In this document: positions 7,318 through 14,184 of the stretch, one piece after another
Layout of the letters: the number at the start of each line of letters is the position of its first letter
How positions within the stretch are numbered: the stretch's first letter is position 1
Assembly: GCA_937874275.1 (NCBI GenBank)
Contig: CALNAU010000171.1
Coordinates: 1 to 20,737, forward strand
Direction of reading: 5' to 3'
DNA from: an uncultured Clostridia bacterium
GTDB taxonomy: Bacteria; Bacillota; Clostridia; Christensenellales; Aristaeellaceae
DNA: 20,737 bases
Program-made: the position numbers and the translations under genes
The notes under the pieces: model-generated
Database searches by the model: none
What the model was told of the DNA's origin: nothing
Seen by the model: the letters and a program-made list of their open reading frames with translations, nothing else

Positions 7318-8916
7318 TCATGCCTCGTTGTAGTGGTCGGGCAGGTCGTTCTCGTACAGCACCACATCGCCCGCCGCCTTGTTTTCATCCAGCCAGGCCT
7401 GCGCCTCCTTGAGGCTGAGGAAGGTGTGGATGTTGTCCTCCGCAAACCCCTGGCCCAGCAGCCCCTCGCGGATGGGCAGCGTGTGCTTGGGGCCCACAAG
7501 CAGCGCCACATCGGCCGAGGCCGCCATGCGCTCGCCCAGCTGGCGGTTGAAGGCGCTCTCCTGCTCGCCCAGCTCCACAAAGCCGGGCGTCACCACGATG
7601 CGGCGGCCGGGATAATCCTTCAATATGGCCAGCGCAGCGCGGCTGCTTTGCGGGTTGGCGTTGAAGCCGTTGTTGATGATGGTGCGCCCGTCCTCGGTCT
7701 TCTCGGGCTTGAAGCGGGCGGCCACGGGCTCCAGCGCCTCGATGCCGCGCCGCAGCTGCGCGTCGCTCAGCCCCAGGTGGCGGGCCACGGCGGCGGCCAA
7801 CAGCACGTTTTGCAGGTTGTGTTCGCCAATCAGCCGCGTGTGGCAGCGCAGGCGGGTGCCATCCTTCAGGCACAGGAGAAAGGCGGTGCCCTCCAGCGTG
7901 GCCTCCACGCCCTCGGCCCACAGGTCGTCCCCCGGCTGCCCCACGATGAGGCGGGGCTTGTCCCCCGTCTGCCCGTACAGGTCGCGCACAATGGCGCCGT
8001 CGTTGATAAAAACGGCCAGCCCATCCTTGGGCAAGGCGCGGATGAGGTCGTACTTGGTCTCGCGCACCCGCTCGACGGAACCGAAGGTCTCCAGGTGCTG
8101 GGGGCCGACGGCGGTCAGGATGCCGATCTGCGGCTGCACCAAACGGCACAGCTCGCGGATGTCATGGCGGTGGCGCGCGCCCATCTCGGCGATAAAGACC
8201 CGGTGGGCGGGCTCCATGTCCTCGCGGATGACGCGGGTGATGCCCATGGGCGTGTTAAAGCTGCCCCGGGTGGCCAGCACGCTGTAGCGTTGGCGCAGCA
8301 TCGTCTCCAGAAAAAACTTAACCGACGTCTTGCCGTAGCTGCCTGTGATGGCGATGCGAATCAGGCCCTTTTGCGCGTCCAGGATGCGCCGGGCGTCCCG
8401 CTGGTACAGGTGCTTGATGAGGTGCTCCACCGGCAGCGTCAGCAGCGCCGCCAGCGCCACCCAAACCGGCACAAACAGCGGCAGCAGCACGCTGATGCCC
8501 ATCACCGGCAGGATTTTGCGCAGCACCAGGGCGAGCACCACCATCACCGCCAGCAGGGCGGCAAACAGCCGCCTGACCCGCGCGGTGTAGTGCAGCGGCT
8601 TCACGCTGCGCCGCCTGTTGTGCACGCCATAGCCCAGGGCAAAGCCCGCCGCCAGCGTCAAGGCCGCGCCTATGGCCAGCCACAGGCGTCCGCCCGCTCG
8701 GGCCAGGTAATCGGCCGCCACGCAGACCGCAAAAGAAACCACCGCCAGCATCACGCCGGGCAGCAGCTCCCGCTTCCAGCGGCGGCGCAGCGCCTGCACG
8801 TAGCCGCCATATTGATAGCTGCTCAGCTGAAACAGATGCACCAGCCCCTTGGCCGCGGGCACCGATGCCAGCGCCGGGGCTAACCACAGCAGCCAGGTGA
8901 AAAAGTCGTCAGACAC
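7318..8916 (-). CDS. murF: Membrane-anchored MurF-type ligase (UDP-MurNAc-tripeptide--D-Ala-D-Ala ligase)
   Basis: A 532-residue Mur ligase with an N-terminal membrane domain of about 170 residues: hydrophobic segments near 5-25, 52-71, 78-97, 117-134 and 138-162, separated by short basic loops. The ligase part follows: TGSYGKTS P loop (191-198), RGSFNTPMG (218-225), EMGARHRHDI (244-253), TAVGPQHLETFG (268-279), GEHN (364-367) and NNGFNANPQSS (415-425). MurF adds D-Ala-D-Ala to the UDP-MurNAc-tripeptide, and the adjacent ddl supports this substrate. Most cytosolic MurFs are about 450 residues and lack membrane helices; they also have an Asp-Asp-Ala/Ser-Tyr before NANP, which is Asn-Asn-Gly-Phe here. 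The start is GTG, preceded by GGGAGGA at about 11 bases, and overlaps the hydrolase stop by eight bases. A different Mur-ligase substrate cannot be excluded. Confidence 0.88.
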   Translation of the reverse strand: MSDDFFTWLLWLAPALASVPAAKGLVHLFQLSSYQYGGYVQALRRRWKRELLPGVMLAVVSFAVCVAADYLARAGGRLWLAIGAALTLAAGFALGYGVHNRRRSVKPLHYTARVRRLFAALLAVMVVLALVLRKILPVMGISVLLPLFVPVWVALAALLTLPVEHLIKHLYQRDARRILDAQKGLIRIAITGSYGKTSVKFFLETMLRQRYSVLATRGSFNTPMGITRVIREDMEPAHRVFIAEMGARHRHDIRELCRLVQPQIGILTAVGPQHLETFGSVERVRETKYDLIRALPKDGLAVFINDGAIVRDLYGQTGDKPRLIVGQPGDDLWAEGVEATLEGTAFLLCLKDGTRLRCHTRLIGEHNLQNVLLAAAVARHLGLSDAQLRRGIEALEPVAARFKPEKTEDGRTIINNGFNANPQSSRAALAILKDYPGRRIVVTPGFVELGEQESAFNRQLGERMAASADVALLVGPKHTLPIREGLLGQGFAEDNIHTFLSLKEAQAWLDENKAAGDVVLYENDLPDHYNEA

Positions 8917-9715
8917 TTTTGTTCGCGTCCTCCCTCATCAATGCCTTCACAATGGCCGCGAAGCGGCCCGCTTCCTCCAGATAGGCAAAGTGCCCGCGCC
9001 CCTCAAACACAACCAGCGCGGCATCCTGCATGGTCCGCTCCATCTCCTGCCCCATCCACAGCGGCGTGGCGTCATCCCGGTCGCCCCACACCAGCAGGGT
9101 GGGTTGCGCAATCTGCGCAAGCAGCGGCCGCAAATCCTGTGACACGATGCGGACAAAGGTTTCCTTCATGTCCTCATCGGCCTCCAGGTAGTCAGGCGAG
9201 CTGCGGCGGTCGCGCAGCGCCTTTTGCAGCGCCTGGGCGCCCCGACTCAGCAGGGGCACCGCCTTGACGCCCTCCAGCATGCGCTTTTGCCGCTGATAGC
9301 GCGCGGAGGCGTTTTGCTCCTCCTGGGTCTGCTGCCGCTTGAGGCCGGCGGCGCCGGTGAGCACCATGCGGCGCACGCGCCCGGGCTCGTTGGCCGCCAG
9401 CCACAGGGCCACCCGCCCGCCAAAGCTGTGGGCGACAAAAGTGGCGCGCTGTATACCCAGGGCATCCAAGGCCGCCGCCGTCCACCGGCCAAACTCCGGC
9501 ACGCCCCAGGGCTCGCCCGGTTTGCCGGTCTGGCCGTGGCCCGGAAACTCCAGCGCCGTCACACGCAAGCCATCCTCCGCCAGCAGGCGGGCCAGGGGGG
9601 CCAGGTGCCTGTCCAGCGTGACTGCCTTGCCCCAGCCGTGCAGCAGCACAATCTCTTCCTGCCCGCTGCCCCACTGCTCCACATGGGTGGGGATGCCCAG
9701 CACCGGTCGAATCAT
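8909..9715 (-). CDS. Alpha/beta-hydrolase fold protein
   Basis: A 268-residue alpha/beta hydrolase of the MenH/proline-iminopeptidase-like size class. The fold is complete: oxyanion HG motif in LLHGWG (24-29), nucleophile elbow AHSFGG with Ser97 (95-100), acid loop WGDRDDATP with probable Asp214, and His242 in GRGHF. A helical cap covers about 120-195. I chose ATG at 9715 because GAAGGAGG sits four bases upstream and the gene then overlaps the GNAT stop by four bases (ATGA); the in-frame ATG at 9763 would add 16 residues with no family support. It overlaps murF by eight bases. There is no signal peptide, so it should be cytoplasmic. The substrate is unknown; the genomic link to murF and ddl hints at an envelope-precursor or lipid role, which is inference. 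Confidence 0.88.
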   Translation of the reverse strand: MIRPVLGIPTHVEQWGSGQEEIVLLHGWGKAVTLDRHLAPLARLLAEDGLRVTALEFPGHGQTGKPGEPWGVPEFGRWTAAALDALGIQRATFVAHSFGGRVALWLAANEPGRVRRMVLTGAAGLKRQQTQEEQNASARYQRQKRMLEGVKAVPLLSRGAQALQKALRDRRSSPDYLEADEDMKETFVRIVSQDLRPLLAQIAQPTLLVWGDRDDATPLWMGQEMERTMQDAALVVFEGRGHFAYLEEAGRFAAIVKALMREDANKSV

Positions 9716-10194
9716 GGGGCCTCCTTCTCGTCTGCCCGGGGGATGGGCAAAATGTAGCGGCACTTATACTGCGCGCCCGCGCATACCTCGCGGTGCTCGG
9801 GCGGCACGGGGGCGATGCGCTCCAGCACGCAGCCGGCCTTCAGGCAGGTGTAGCGGCTGGGCAGGTTGTCCACGTTGGTGGTAATCACCGGGTGCAGCAG
9901 GCCCTCCCTGCGCATCAGGGGAATCAGCAGCACCAGCGCGCGCCTGGCGTAGCCCTGCCCGCGGTGGCTGGCATGCACCCGGTAGCCGATGTGCCCCAGG
10001 TAGTACAGCGCCGGGCTCTCCCCCAGCCTCAGGCTGATGTAGCCCACCGCGTGGCGGGTGCCCGCCGGACGGATGTCAAAGGTATAGCCATCCTCGATGC
10101 CGCTTTGCGCGTCGCGCAGGCCGGCGTCGGCCAGATGCAGCTCAATCACGCCATCTGAATACAGGGGCTTTCGCCGTTTAAACAGGTTGAGCAA
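9712..10194 (-). CDS. GNAT-family N-acetyltransferase
   Basis: A 160-residue GNAT acetyltransferase, first gene of the leftward operon. The acetyl-CoA pyrophosphate loop is HRGQGYARRAL (77-87, the R/QxxGxA motif), preceded by beta strands that include HAVGYISLRLG and YLGHIGYRVH, and followed by a Asn-containing strand (VITTNVDN) and the SRYTCLKAGC helix common in RimJ/RimL-like and GNAT_3 members. The likely start is TTG at 10194, with GGGAGG six bases upstream; the ATG at 10227 has no ribosome binding site and lies at the predicted transcription start of the promoter just upstream. The TTG form begins MLNLFKRRKP. Substrate unknown: a small molecule, or a protein N-terminus. It overlaps the hydrolase gene by four bases. 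Confidence 0.85.
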   Translation of the reverse strand: MLNLFKRRKPLYSDGVIELHLADAGLRDAQSGIEDGYTFDIRPAGTRHAVGYISLRLGESPALYYLGHIGYRVHASHRGQGYARRALVLLIPLMRREGLLHPVITTNVDNLPSRYTCLKAGCVLERIAPVPPEHREVCAGAQYKCRYILPIPRADEKEAP

Positions 10195-10200
10195 GCCGCG

Positions 10201-10206
10201 CCTCCC
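10201..10206 (-). promoter_or_regulatory. Ribosome binding site GGGAGG deciding the GNAT start
   Basis: GGGAGG on the minus strand (10206-10201) lies six bases before the TTG at 10194-10192. The alternative ATG at 10227-10225 has no purine-rich sequence upstream (it follows TTAAAATAGC, which is the -10 region). Confidence 0.65.
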
Positions 10207-10230
10207 GCCGCCGCGATATAGCGGCATGCT

Positions 10231-10259
10231 ATTTTAACATAGTGGTAAAAGGGATTCAA
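10231..10259 (-). promoter_or_regulatory. Sigma-70/A-type promoter of the leftward cell-wall operon
   Basis: Read on the minus strand: -35 TTGAAT (10259-10254), 17-base spacer, -10 TAAAAT (10236-10231). The -10 matches consensus at five of six positions and the -35 at four. Transcription should begin near 10223-10225, giving a leader of about 30 bases before the TTG start with its own ribosome binding site. No other good promoter is seen in the 10.1 kb downstream operon junctions, which have almost no spacing. Confidence 0.65.
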
Positions 10260-10268
10260 CAAATGTAA

Positions 10269-10308
10269 ATGTATACGATGAAATGTATATACATTATTCT
10301 CTATACAT
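10269..10308. promoter_or_regulatory. Nested symmetric operator between the divergent promoters
   Basis: The inner perfect palindrome AATGTATATACATT (10282-10295) is centred at 10288.5. A second pair of the same half-site, ATGTATA (10269-10275) and TATACAT (10302-10308), is centred on exactly the same point. On each side the two copies are spaced 14 bp apart. The outer right arm contains the -35 box of the arcA promoter, so a protein bound there should block it; the leftward -35 lies 10 bp beyond the outer left arm. The half-site does not fit the ArgR/AhrC ARG box (TGAAT, four bases, ATTCA) and the regulator is unknown. A GntR- or TetR-type dimer is a reasonable guess from the compact palindrome. 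Confidence 0.6.
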
Positions 10309-10330
10309 TTTGGCCCGCCTGTGCTATACT
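10302..10330 (+). promoter_or_regulatory. Promoter of arcA
   Basis: -35 TATACA (10302-10307), 17-base spacer, -10 TATACT (10325-10330). The -10 matches at five of six positions, the -35 at four. Transcription should begin near 10337, leaving a leader of about 31 bases with GAGGA before the arcA ATG at 10368. The -35 lies inside the symmetric operator arm. Confidence 0.65.
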
Positions 10331-10367
10331 CAGGGCGGTCAAAATTGTATGAAAACGAGGACGCTTC

Positions 10368-11600
10368 ATGAACCTATCTGTTCGTAGCGAAATAGGCCCG
10401 CTTCGCCGGGTACTGCTGCACAGGCCGGGGGCCGAGCTGGAGCAGCTGACGCCGGGGCACCTGTCGCGCATGCTGTTTGATGACATTCCCTACCTGTCGG
10501 GCGCCCAGCGCGAGCACGACGCCTTTGCCGACACCCTGCGCGCGCACGGCGCGGAGGTATGCTACCTGTCCGACCGGGTGGCCGATACCCTGCGCCCATC
10601 GGAAGCCATGCGCAGGCAGTTTATACAGGAGTTCATCGAGCGCTCGGGCGACATGGGGCGCTACTACCGCAAGGAGCTGTACGCCCTGCTGATGGACATC
10701 CCGGACGAGAAGGACCTGGTGCTCAAAACCATGTCCGGCGTGACTGACAGGGAGCTGCTGCGCCCCGATCACCACCCGCTGGCCAGCGCCTTCAGCGATG
10801 AGCCGCGCTTCATTTTGGACCCCATCCCCAACCTGTACTTTACGCGCGACCCCTTCTCCATGCTGGGGCCGGGCGCCGCCATCAGCCGCATGCATGCCCC
10901 CGCCCGCCAGCGGGAGACCATCTACGGCCGTTATATCCTCAACTATCATCCGGATTACGCGGGCCAGGTGCCCATGTACTACGACCCGGATGTGCCCTTC
11001 AGCCTGGAGGGCGGCGACCTGCTGTGCCTGGAGGGCGGCGTGCTGGCGGCAGGCCTGTCCCAGCGCACCACGCCCGAGGCGGTGGAGCTGCTGGCCGCCA
11101 ACCTGTTTGCCGACGAGCAAAGCGGTTTCAAGGCGGTGCTGGCCATCGACATCCCCAACATCCGCGCCTACATGCACCTGGACACCGTGTTTACCCAGGT
11201 GGACCGCGATGCCTTCACCGTGCATCCGGGCATCCTGCCGGTGCTGCGCGCCTGGCGGCTGACGCCCGGCCCCAAGGGCACCGTGCGCGCGCAGGAGCAG
11301 ACGGGCCCCTTTGACCAAATCCTCCAGCGCAACATCGGCGGCGGGCCGGTGACGCTGATACATTGCGGCGGCGCCGACAGCATCGCCTCCCAGCGAGAGC
11401 AGTGGAACGACGGCAGCAACACGCTGTGCGTGGCGCCGGGCAAGGTCATCGTCTACGACCGCAACACCATCACCAACGCCATCCTGCGCGACCACGGCAT
11501 ACAGACCATCGAGGTGCCGGGCTCGGAGCTGGGCCGCGGCCGCGGCGGCCCCCGCTGCATGAGCATGCCCACGGTTCGCGACCCCCTGCCGCCCCGCTAA
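10368..11600 (+). CDS. arcA: Arginine deiminase
   Basis: A 410-residue arginine deiminase, the usual length, which hydrolyses L-arginine to citrulline and ammonia in the cytoplasm. All catalytic landmarks of the guanidino-group-modifying superfamily are present: FTRDP (158-162), EGGD (214-217), MHLDTVF (269-275, His270 and Asp272), NDGSN (347-351) and the nucleophile Cys397 in GRGGPRCMSMP. GAGGA lies five to six bases before the ATG. It is the first gene right of the control region and is followed by ornithine carbamoyltransferase 74 bp later, as in arc operons. With the downstream genes it feeds arginine into ornithine degradation. No carbamate kinase or arginine/ornithine antiporter gene is in the window. 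Confidence 0.97.
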   Translation: MNLSVRSEIGPLRRVLLHRPGAELEQLTPGHLSRMLFDDIPYLSGAQREHDAFADTLRAHGAEVCYLSDRVADTLRPSEAMRRQFIQEFIERSGDMGRYYRKELYALLMDIPDEKDLVLKTMSGVTDRELLRPDHHPLASAFSDEPRFILDPIPNLYFTRDPFSMLGPGAAISRMHAPARQRETIYGRYILNYHPDYAGQVPMYYDPDVPFSLEGGDLLCLEGGVLAAGLSQRTTPEAVELLAANLFADEQSGFKAVLAIDIPNIRAYMHLDTVFTQVDRDAFTVHPGILPVLRAWRLTPGPKGTVRAQEQTGPFDQILQRNIGGGPVTLIHCGGADSIASQREQWNDGSNTLCVAPGKVIVYDRNTITNAILRDHGIQTIEVPGSELGRGRGGPRCMSMPTVRDPLPPR

Positions 11601-11623
11601 AGCCTCCCCTTTCATGTTCTTCA

Positions 11624-11639
11624 GCAGACGGTCGTCTGC
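11624..11639 (+). other. Short hairpin between arcA and argF
   Basis: GCAGAC (11624-11629), a GGTC loop, and GTCTGC (11634-11639) form a perfect six-base-pair stem with a four-base loop in the 74-bp arcA-argF gap, 21 bases before the argF ribosome binding site AGGAGG (11661-11666). No T tract follows, so it is more likely an mRNA processing or stability hairpin than a terminator. Its function is not shown by sequence. Confidence 0.4.
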
Positions 11640-11674
11640 CTCATCCCAACCATATACATAAGGAGGATATCCCC

Positions 11675-12667
11675 ATGCCCGTCAACCTCAAAGGCCGCAG
11701 CTTCCTCACCCTCAGGGACTATGCCCCCCAGGAAATCCGGTACCTGCTGGACCTCAGCCATGACCTCAAGCGCAAAAAGCGCGCCGGTATCCCGGGCGAC
11801 CTGCTGCGCGGGCGCAACATCGTGCTGCTTTTCGAGAAAACCTCCACCCGTACGCGCTGCGCCTTTGAAACCGCCTGCTGGGATGAGGGCGGCAACGCCA
11901 CCTTCCTATCCAACAGCCAGATGGGCAAAAAGGAAAGCCTGGAGGACACCGCCAAGGTGCTGGGCCGCTACTACGACGGCATCGAGTTTCGCGGGTTTGA
12001 ACACCAGATGGTGGAAGACCTGGCGCGCTACTCCGGCGTGCCGGTGTGGAACGGCCTGACGGATTTGGATCACCCCACCCAGGCGCTGGCTGACATCATG
12101 ACGCTGGAAGAGAACGTCAAAAAGCCCCTGCGCGAGTGCAAGGTGGTGTACATGGGCGACGCCCGCAACAACGTGGCCAACGCGCTGATGATTATCTGCG
12201 CCAAGCTGGGCATGCGCTACACCGCCATCTGCCCCAAGGAGCTCAAGCCCGAGGAGGGCATGATGGCCGAGATGCAGGCCGTGGCCAAGGAAACCGGCGC
12301 CACGCTGACGGTGTCCCACGACATCGCCGATGTGAATGGTGCCGACGCCGTGTATACCGATGTGTGGGTCTCCATGGGCGAGGAGGCGCTGTTTGAGGAG
12401 CGCATCCGCCTGCTGACCCCCTACCGGGTGACCATGGACGTCATGAAAAAGACAGGCAACGCCGACTGCATCTTCCTGCACTGCCTGCCCAGCTTCCACG
12501 ACCTGGAGACGGCCACCGGCCGCGATATCCACGAGAAGTACGGCCTGACCGAGATGGAAGTGACCGACGAGGTGTTCCGCAGCCCGCAGAGCAAGGTGTT
12601 TGACGAGGCGGAGAACCGCCTGCACACCATCAAGGCCGTGATGGTCGCCACGATTGGGCGGCAGTGA
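11675..12667 (+). CDS. argF: Ornithine carbamoyltransferase (likely catabolic)
   Basis: A 330-residue OTCase. It interconverts citrulline plus phosphate with ornithine plus carbamoyl phosphate; next to arcA it should run in the catabolic direction and supply ornithine (arcB role). Motifs: carbamoyl-phosphate loop STRTR (57-61), HPTQ (133-136), DVWVSMGE (229-236), and HCLPSFHD (269-276), close to the HCLPAFHD of ArcB-type enzymes and different from the HCLPAHRG of many anabolic ones. The ATG at 11675 has AGGAGG eight bases upstream; the same frame is open further left, but that part lies inside arcA. No sequence feature alone proves direction, so argF versus arcB is a naming choice. Confidence 0.95.
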   Translation: MPVNLKGRSFLTLRDYAPQEIRYLLDLSHDLKRKKRAGIPGDLLRGRNIVLLFEKTSTRTRCAFETACWDEGGNATFLSNSQMGKKESLEDTAKVLGRYYDGIEFRGFEHQMVEDLARYSGVPVWNGLTDLDHPTQALADIMTLEENVKKPLRECKVVYMGDARNNVANALMIICAKLGMRYTAICPKELKPEEGMMAEMQAVAKETGATLTVSHDIADVNGADAVYTDVWVSMGEEALFEERIRLLTPYRVTMDVMKKTGNADCIFLHCLPSFHDLETATGRDIHEKYGLTEMEVTDEVFRSPQSKVFDEAENRLHTIKAVMVATIGRQ

Positions 12668-12670
12668 GAA

Positions 12671-12778
12671 GTTAGGGGTAGCGGTTAGCGGTTAGGAGTT
12701 AGTGGTTACGGGGCCGTGAGGTCAGCGCCGAAGGCGCAGCCATTCACTCCTCACCGATAACTCCTCACCTCATTACCA
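12671..12778. repeat. Inverted-repeat element built from 7-base units with a central hairpin
   Basis: The argF-ord gap (12668-12827) holds no gene. Its left part is a degenerate tandem repeat with period 7: GGTTAGC, GGTTAGG, AGTTAGT, GGTTACG (12683-12710). Its right part is the same idea in reverse orientation: TCACTCC, TCACCGA, TAACTCC, TCACCTC, ATTACCA (12744-12778). 12690-12701 pairs with 12758-12769 at 11 of 12 positions. In the middle GCGCC-GAA-GGCGC (12725-12737) is a perfect hairpin. The whole is nearly symmetric about 12731. It resembles a small non-coding interspersed palindromic element. I see no transposase or clear target-site duplication. No T tract marks a terminator. Confidence 0.6.
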
Positions 12779-12785
12779 CTTTTCC

Positions 12786-12820
12786 TACAATTTAAGTTGA
12801 TTACAATAAACACAAAGGAG
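12786..12820 (+). promoter_or_regulatory. AT-rich leader and ribosome binding site of ord, possible weak promoter
   Basis: This is the only AT-rich patch between argF and ord. TACAAT occurs twice (12786-12791 and 12802-12807) and could serve as a -10 box, but no convincing -35 lies 16-18 bases upstream. AAAGGAG (12814-12820) is a strong ribosome binding site seven bases before the ord ATG. An internal promoter for the ornithine genes is possible but not established. Confidence 0.3.
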
Positions 12821-12827
12821 AACTGAC

Positions 12828-13877
12828 ATGCGTAACGTTACCGTCGCCCTGTGGGGCTTTGGCGCCATGGGTTCGGGCATTGCCCGCGTCCTGCTGGAGC
12901 GCAAAGGCGTGGACATCATCGGCGTATGCGACACCCACCCCGCCAAGGAAGGCAAGAGCATCTATGCCCTGCTGGATATTCCCCAGGGGGAACGGCCCGA
13001 GGCCCTGGTCACGGGCGATATCGCGGCGCTTCTGGCCAAAAAGCCTGACATCTGCGTGGTGGCCACCAACTCCTTTGTGAAGGAGGTCTACCCAAAAATC
13101 ATGCAGGTGGTGGAGGCCGGGGTGAACGTGCTGACCATCGCCGAGGAGATGGCCTGGCCCAGCGCTCAGTCGCCCGAATTGGCCGAAAAGATGGACCGCG
13201 CCGCGCGGGCGCACGGCGTCAGCATCCTGGGCACGGGCATCAACCCCGGCATGATGATGGACCTGCTGGCCGTCTTCCTGTCGGGCTGCATGACGCAGGT
13301 GAGCCACGTGCGCTGCGAGCGCGTCAATTCGCTGAGCCCCTTTGGCCAGGCCGTCATGGTGGAGCAGGGCATCGGCATCTCGGTGGAGGAGTTTAACCGC
13401 GGCGTACAGGATGGTACGCTGGCCGGGCACGTGGGGTTTGCCGAGTCCGCCGCCATGATTGGCGACGCGCTGGGCATCCGCTACGACGGGTTTGAGCAGC
13501 AGATGCTGCCCATCATCACCGAGGTGGACCGCAAGAGCCCCCACGGCTTCGCGGCAAAAGGGCACATCGCCGGCGTCAACATGACCGCCCAGGCAACTGC
13601 CCAGGGCGAGGAAAAAATCAGCCTGCTGCACCCGCAACAGATAGAGCCGCAGCTGGCCGGGGTGGATACGGGCGACTACGTCACCCTCACTGGCACCCCG
13701 CCGGTCGCCATGGCCATCAAGCCCGAGGTGGACGGCGGCCTGGGCACCATCGCCATGGCCTGCAACATGCTGCCCTTCGTGGTGGCGGCAGCGCCCGGCC
13801 TGAAGACGATGCTGGACATGCCCGTGCCCCGCTGCGTGATGGGCGACTATGGCGCCATCGCCTTTGGGAGGGACTGA
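12828..13877 (+). CDS. ord: 2,4-diaminopentanoate dehydrogenase
   Basis: A 349-residue NAD(P)-dependent amino-acid dehydrogenase of the dihydrodipicolinate-reductase-like type. It oxidatively deaminates 2,4-diaminopentanoate to 2-amino-4-oxopentanoate, releasing ammonia and a reduced nicotinamide, in the clostridial oxidative ornithine pathway. The N-terminal nucleotide-binding fold has GFGAMGSG (10-17) after a beta strand, and an acidic residue (D35, VCDTHP) ends the second strand. The middle holds the GTGINPGMMMDLL segment and the C-terminal part the substrate/dimer domain. Identification rests on these features and on its position before ortA, ortB, oraS and oraE, the conserved order of that pathway. 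It starts after AAAGGAG and ends one base before the ortA ATG. Confidence 0.93.
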   Translation: MRNVTVALWGFGAMGSGIARVLLERKGVDIIGVCDTHPAKEGKSIYALLDIPQGERPEALVTGDIAALLAKKPDICVVATNSFVKEVYPKIMQVVEAGVNVLTIAEEMAWPSAQSPELAEKMDRAARAHGVSILGTGINPGMMMDLLAVFLSGCMTQVSHVRCERVNSLSPFGQAVMVEQGIGISVEEFNRGVQDGTLAGHVGFAESAAMIGDALGIRYDGFEQQMLPIITEVDRKSPHGFAAKGHIAGVNMTAQATAQGEEKISLLHPQQIEPQLAGVDTGDYVTLTGTPPVAMAIKPEVDGGLGTIAMACNMLPFVVAAAPGLKTMLDMPVPRCVMGDYGAIAFGRD

Positions 13878-13878
13878 C

Positions 13879-14184
13879 ATGCCAAAACAGGGAGACTGGG
13901 TGCGCATCCACAGCGTCGTGCTGAGCCCCGACCAGCGCGCGCCGCAGGTGCCCGAGGATACGGCCGGGGTACCGCTGGAGATGTGGGTCAAGGGCTACCT
14001 GACCGAAGACGCCCAGGTGGGCGACGCCGTTACCGTGCGCACCGCCGCGGGCCGGCTTGCCCAGGGCACGCTGACCGAGGGCGGGCTGAACTACACGCAC
14101 AGCTTTGGCGACAACGTGCCCGAGCTGCGCCAGGTGGCCGCCATGGTGTGGGACCGCGTGTTTGGGGGTGACAGCCATGCGTGA
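13879..14184 (+). CDS. ortA: 2-amino-4-oxopentanoate thiolase, small subunit
   Basis: A 101-residue protein starting MPKQGDWVRIHSVVL, the small subunit of 2-amino-4-ketopentanoate thiolase. With OrtB it cleaves 2-amino-4-oxopentanoate with CoA to acetyl-CoA and D-alanine. The size and beta-rich character (paired strands such as DWVRIHSVVL and PLEMWVKGYL, and a barrel-like Gly/Asp pattern) fit the family; catalytic residues are not obvious here. ATG at 13879 follows GGGAGGGA and lies one base after the ord stop. The frame is open a little further left (13849), but that stretch is ord read in another frame. It overlaps ortB by eight bases. Confidence 0.9.
   Translation: MPKQGDWVRIHSVVLSPDQRAPQVPEDTAGVPLEMWVKGYLTEDAQVGDAVTVRTAAGRLAQGTLTEGGLNYTHSFGDNVPELRQVAAMVWDRVFGGDSHA

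Noticed and set aside
9716..9763. In-frame ATG at 9763 as the hydrolase start
   Set aside because: It would add 16 residues read from inside the GNAT gene with no good ribosome binding site, whereas ATG 9715 has GAAGGAGG four bases upstream.
10269..10308. ArgR/AhrC ARG box in front of arcA
   Set aside because: Tempting because of the arginine genes, but an ARG box has TGAAT and ATTCA separated by about four A/T bases. Here TGTAT and ATACA abut directly, so I keep it as an operator of unknown type.
10374..11615. Long open frames opposite real genes, for example minus 10374-11615, 14030-15559 and 16887-18164, and plus 23-1852 and 3634-4674
   Set aside because: They run antisense to clear, motif-bearing genes, have Ala/Arg/His/Gly-rich low-complexity translations, and arise because GC-rich coding DNA has few stop codons in the opposite frames.
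12725..12737. GCGCC-GAA-GGCGC hairpin as a terminator after argF
   Set aside because: No run of T follows; the next bases are AGCCATTCAC. It is better seen as the centre of the inverted-repeat element.
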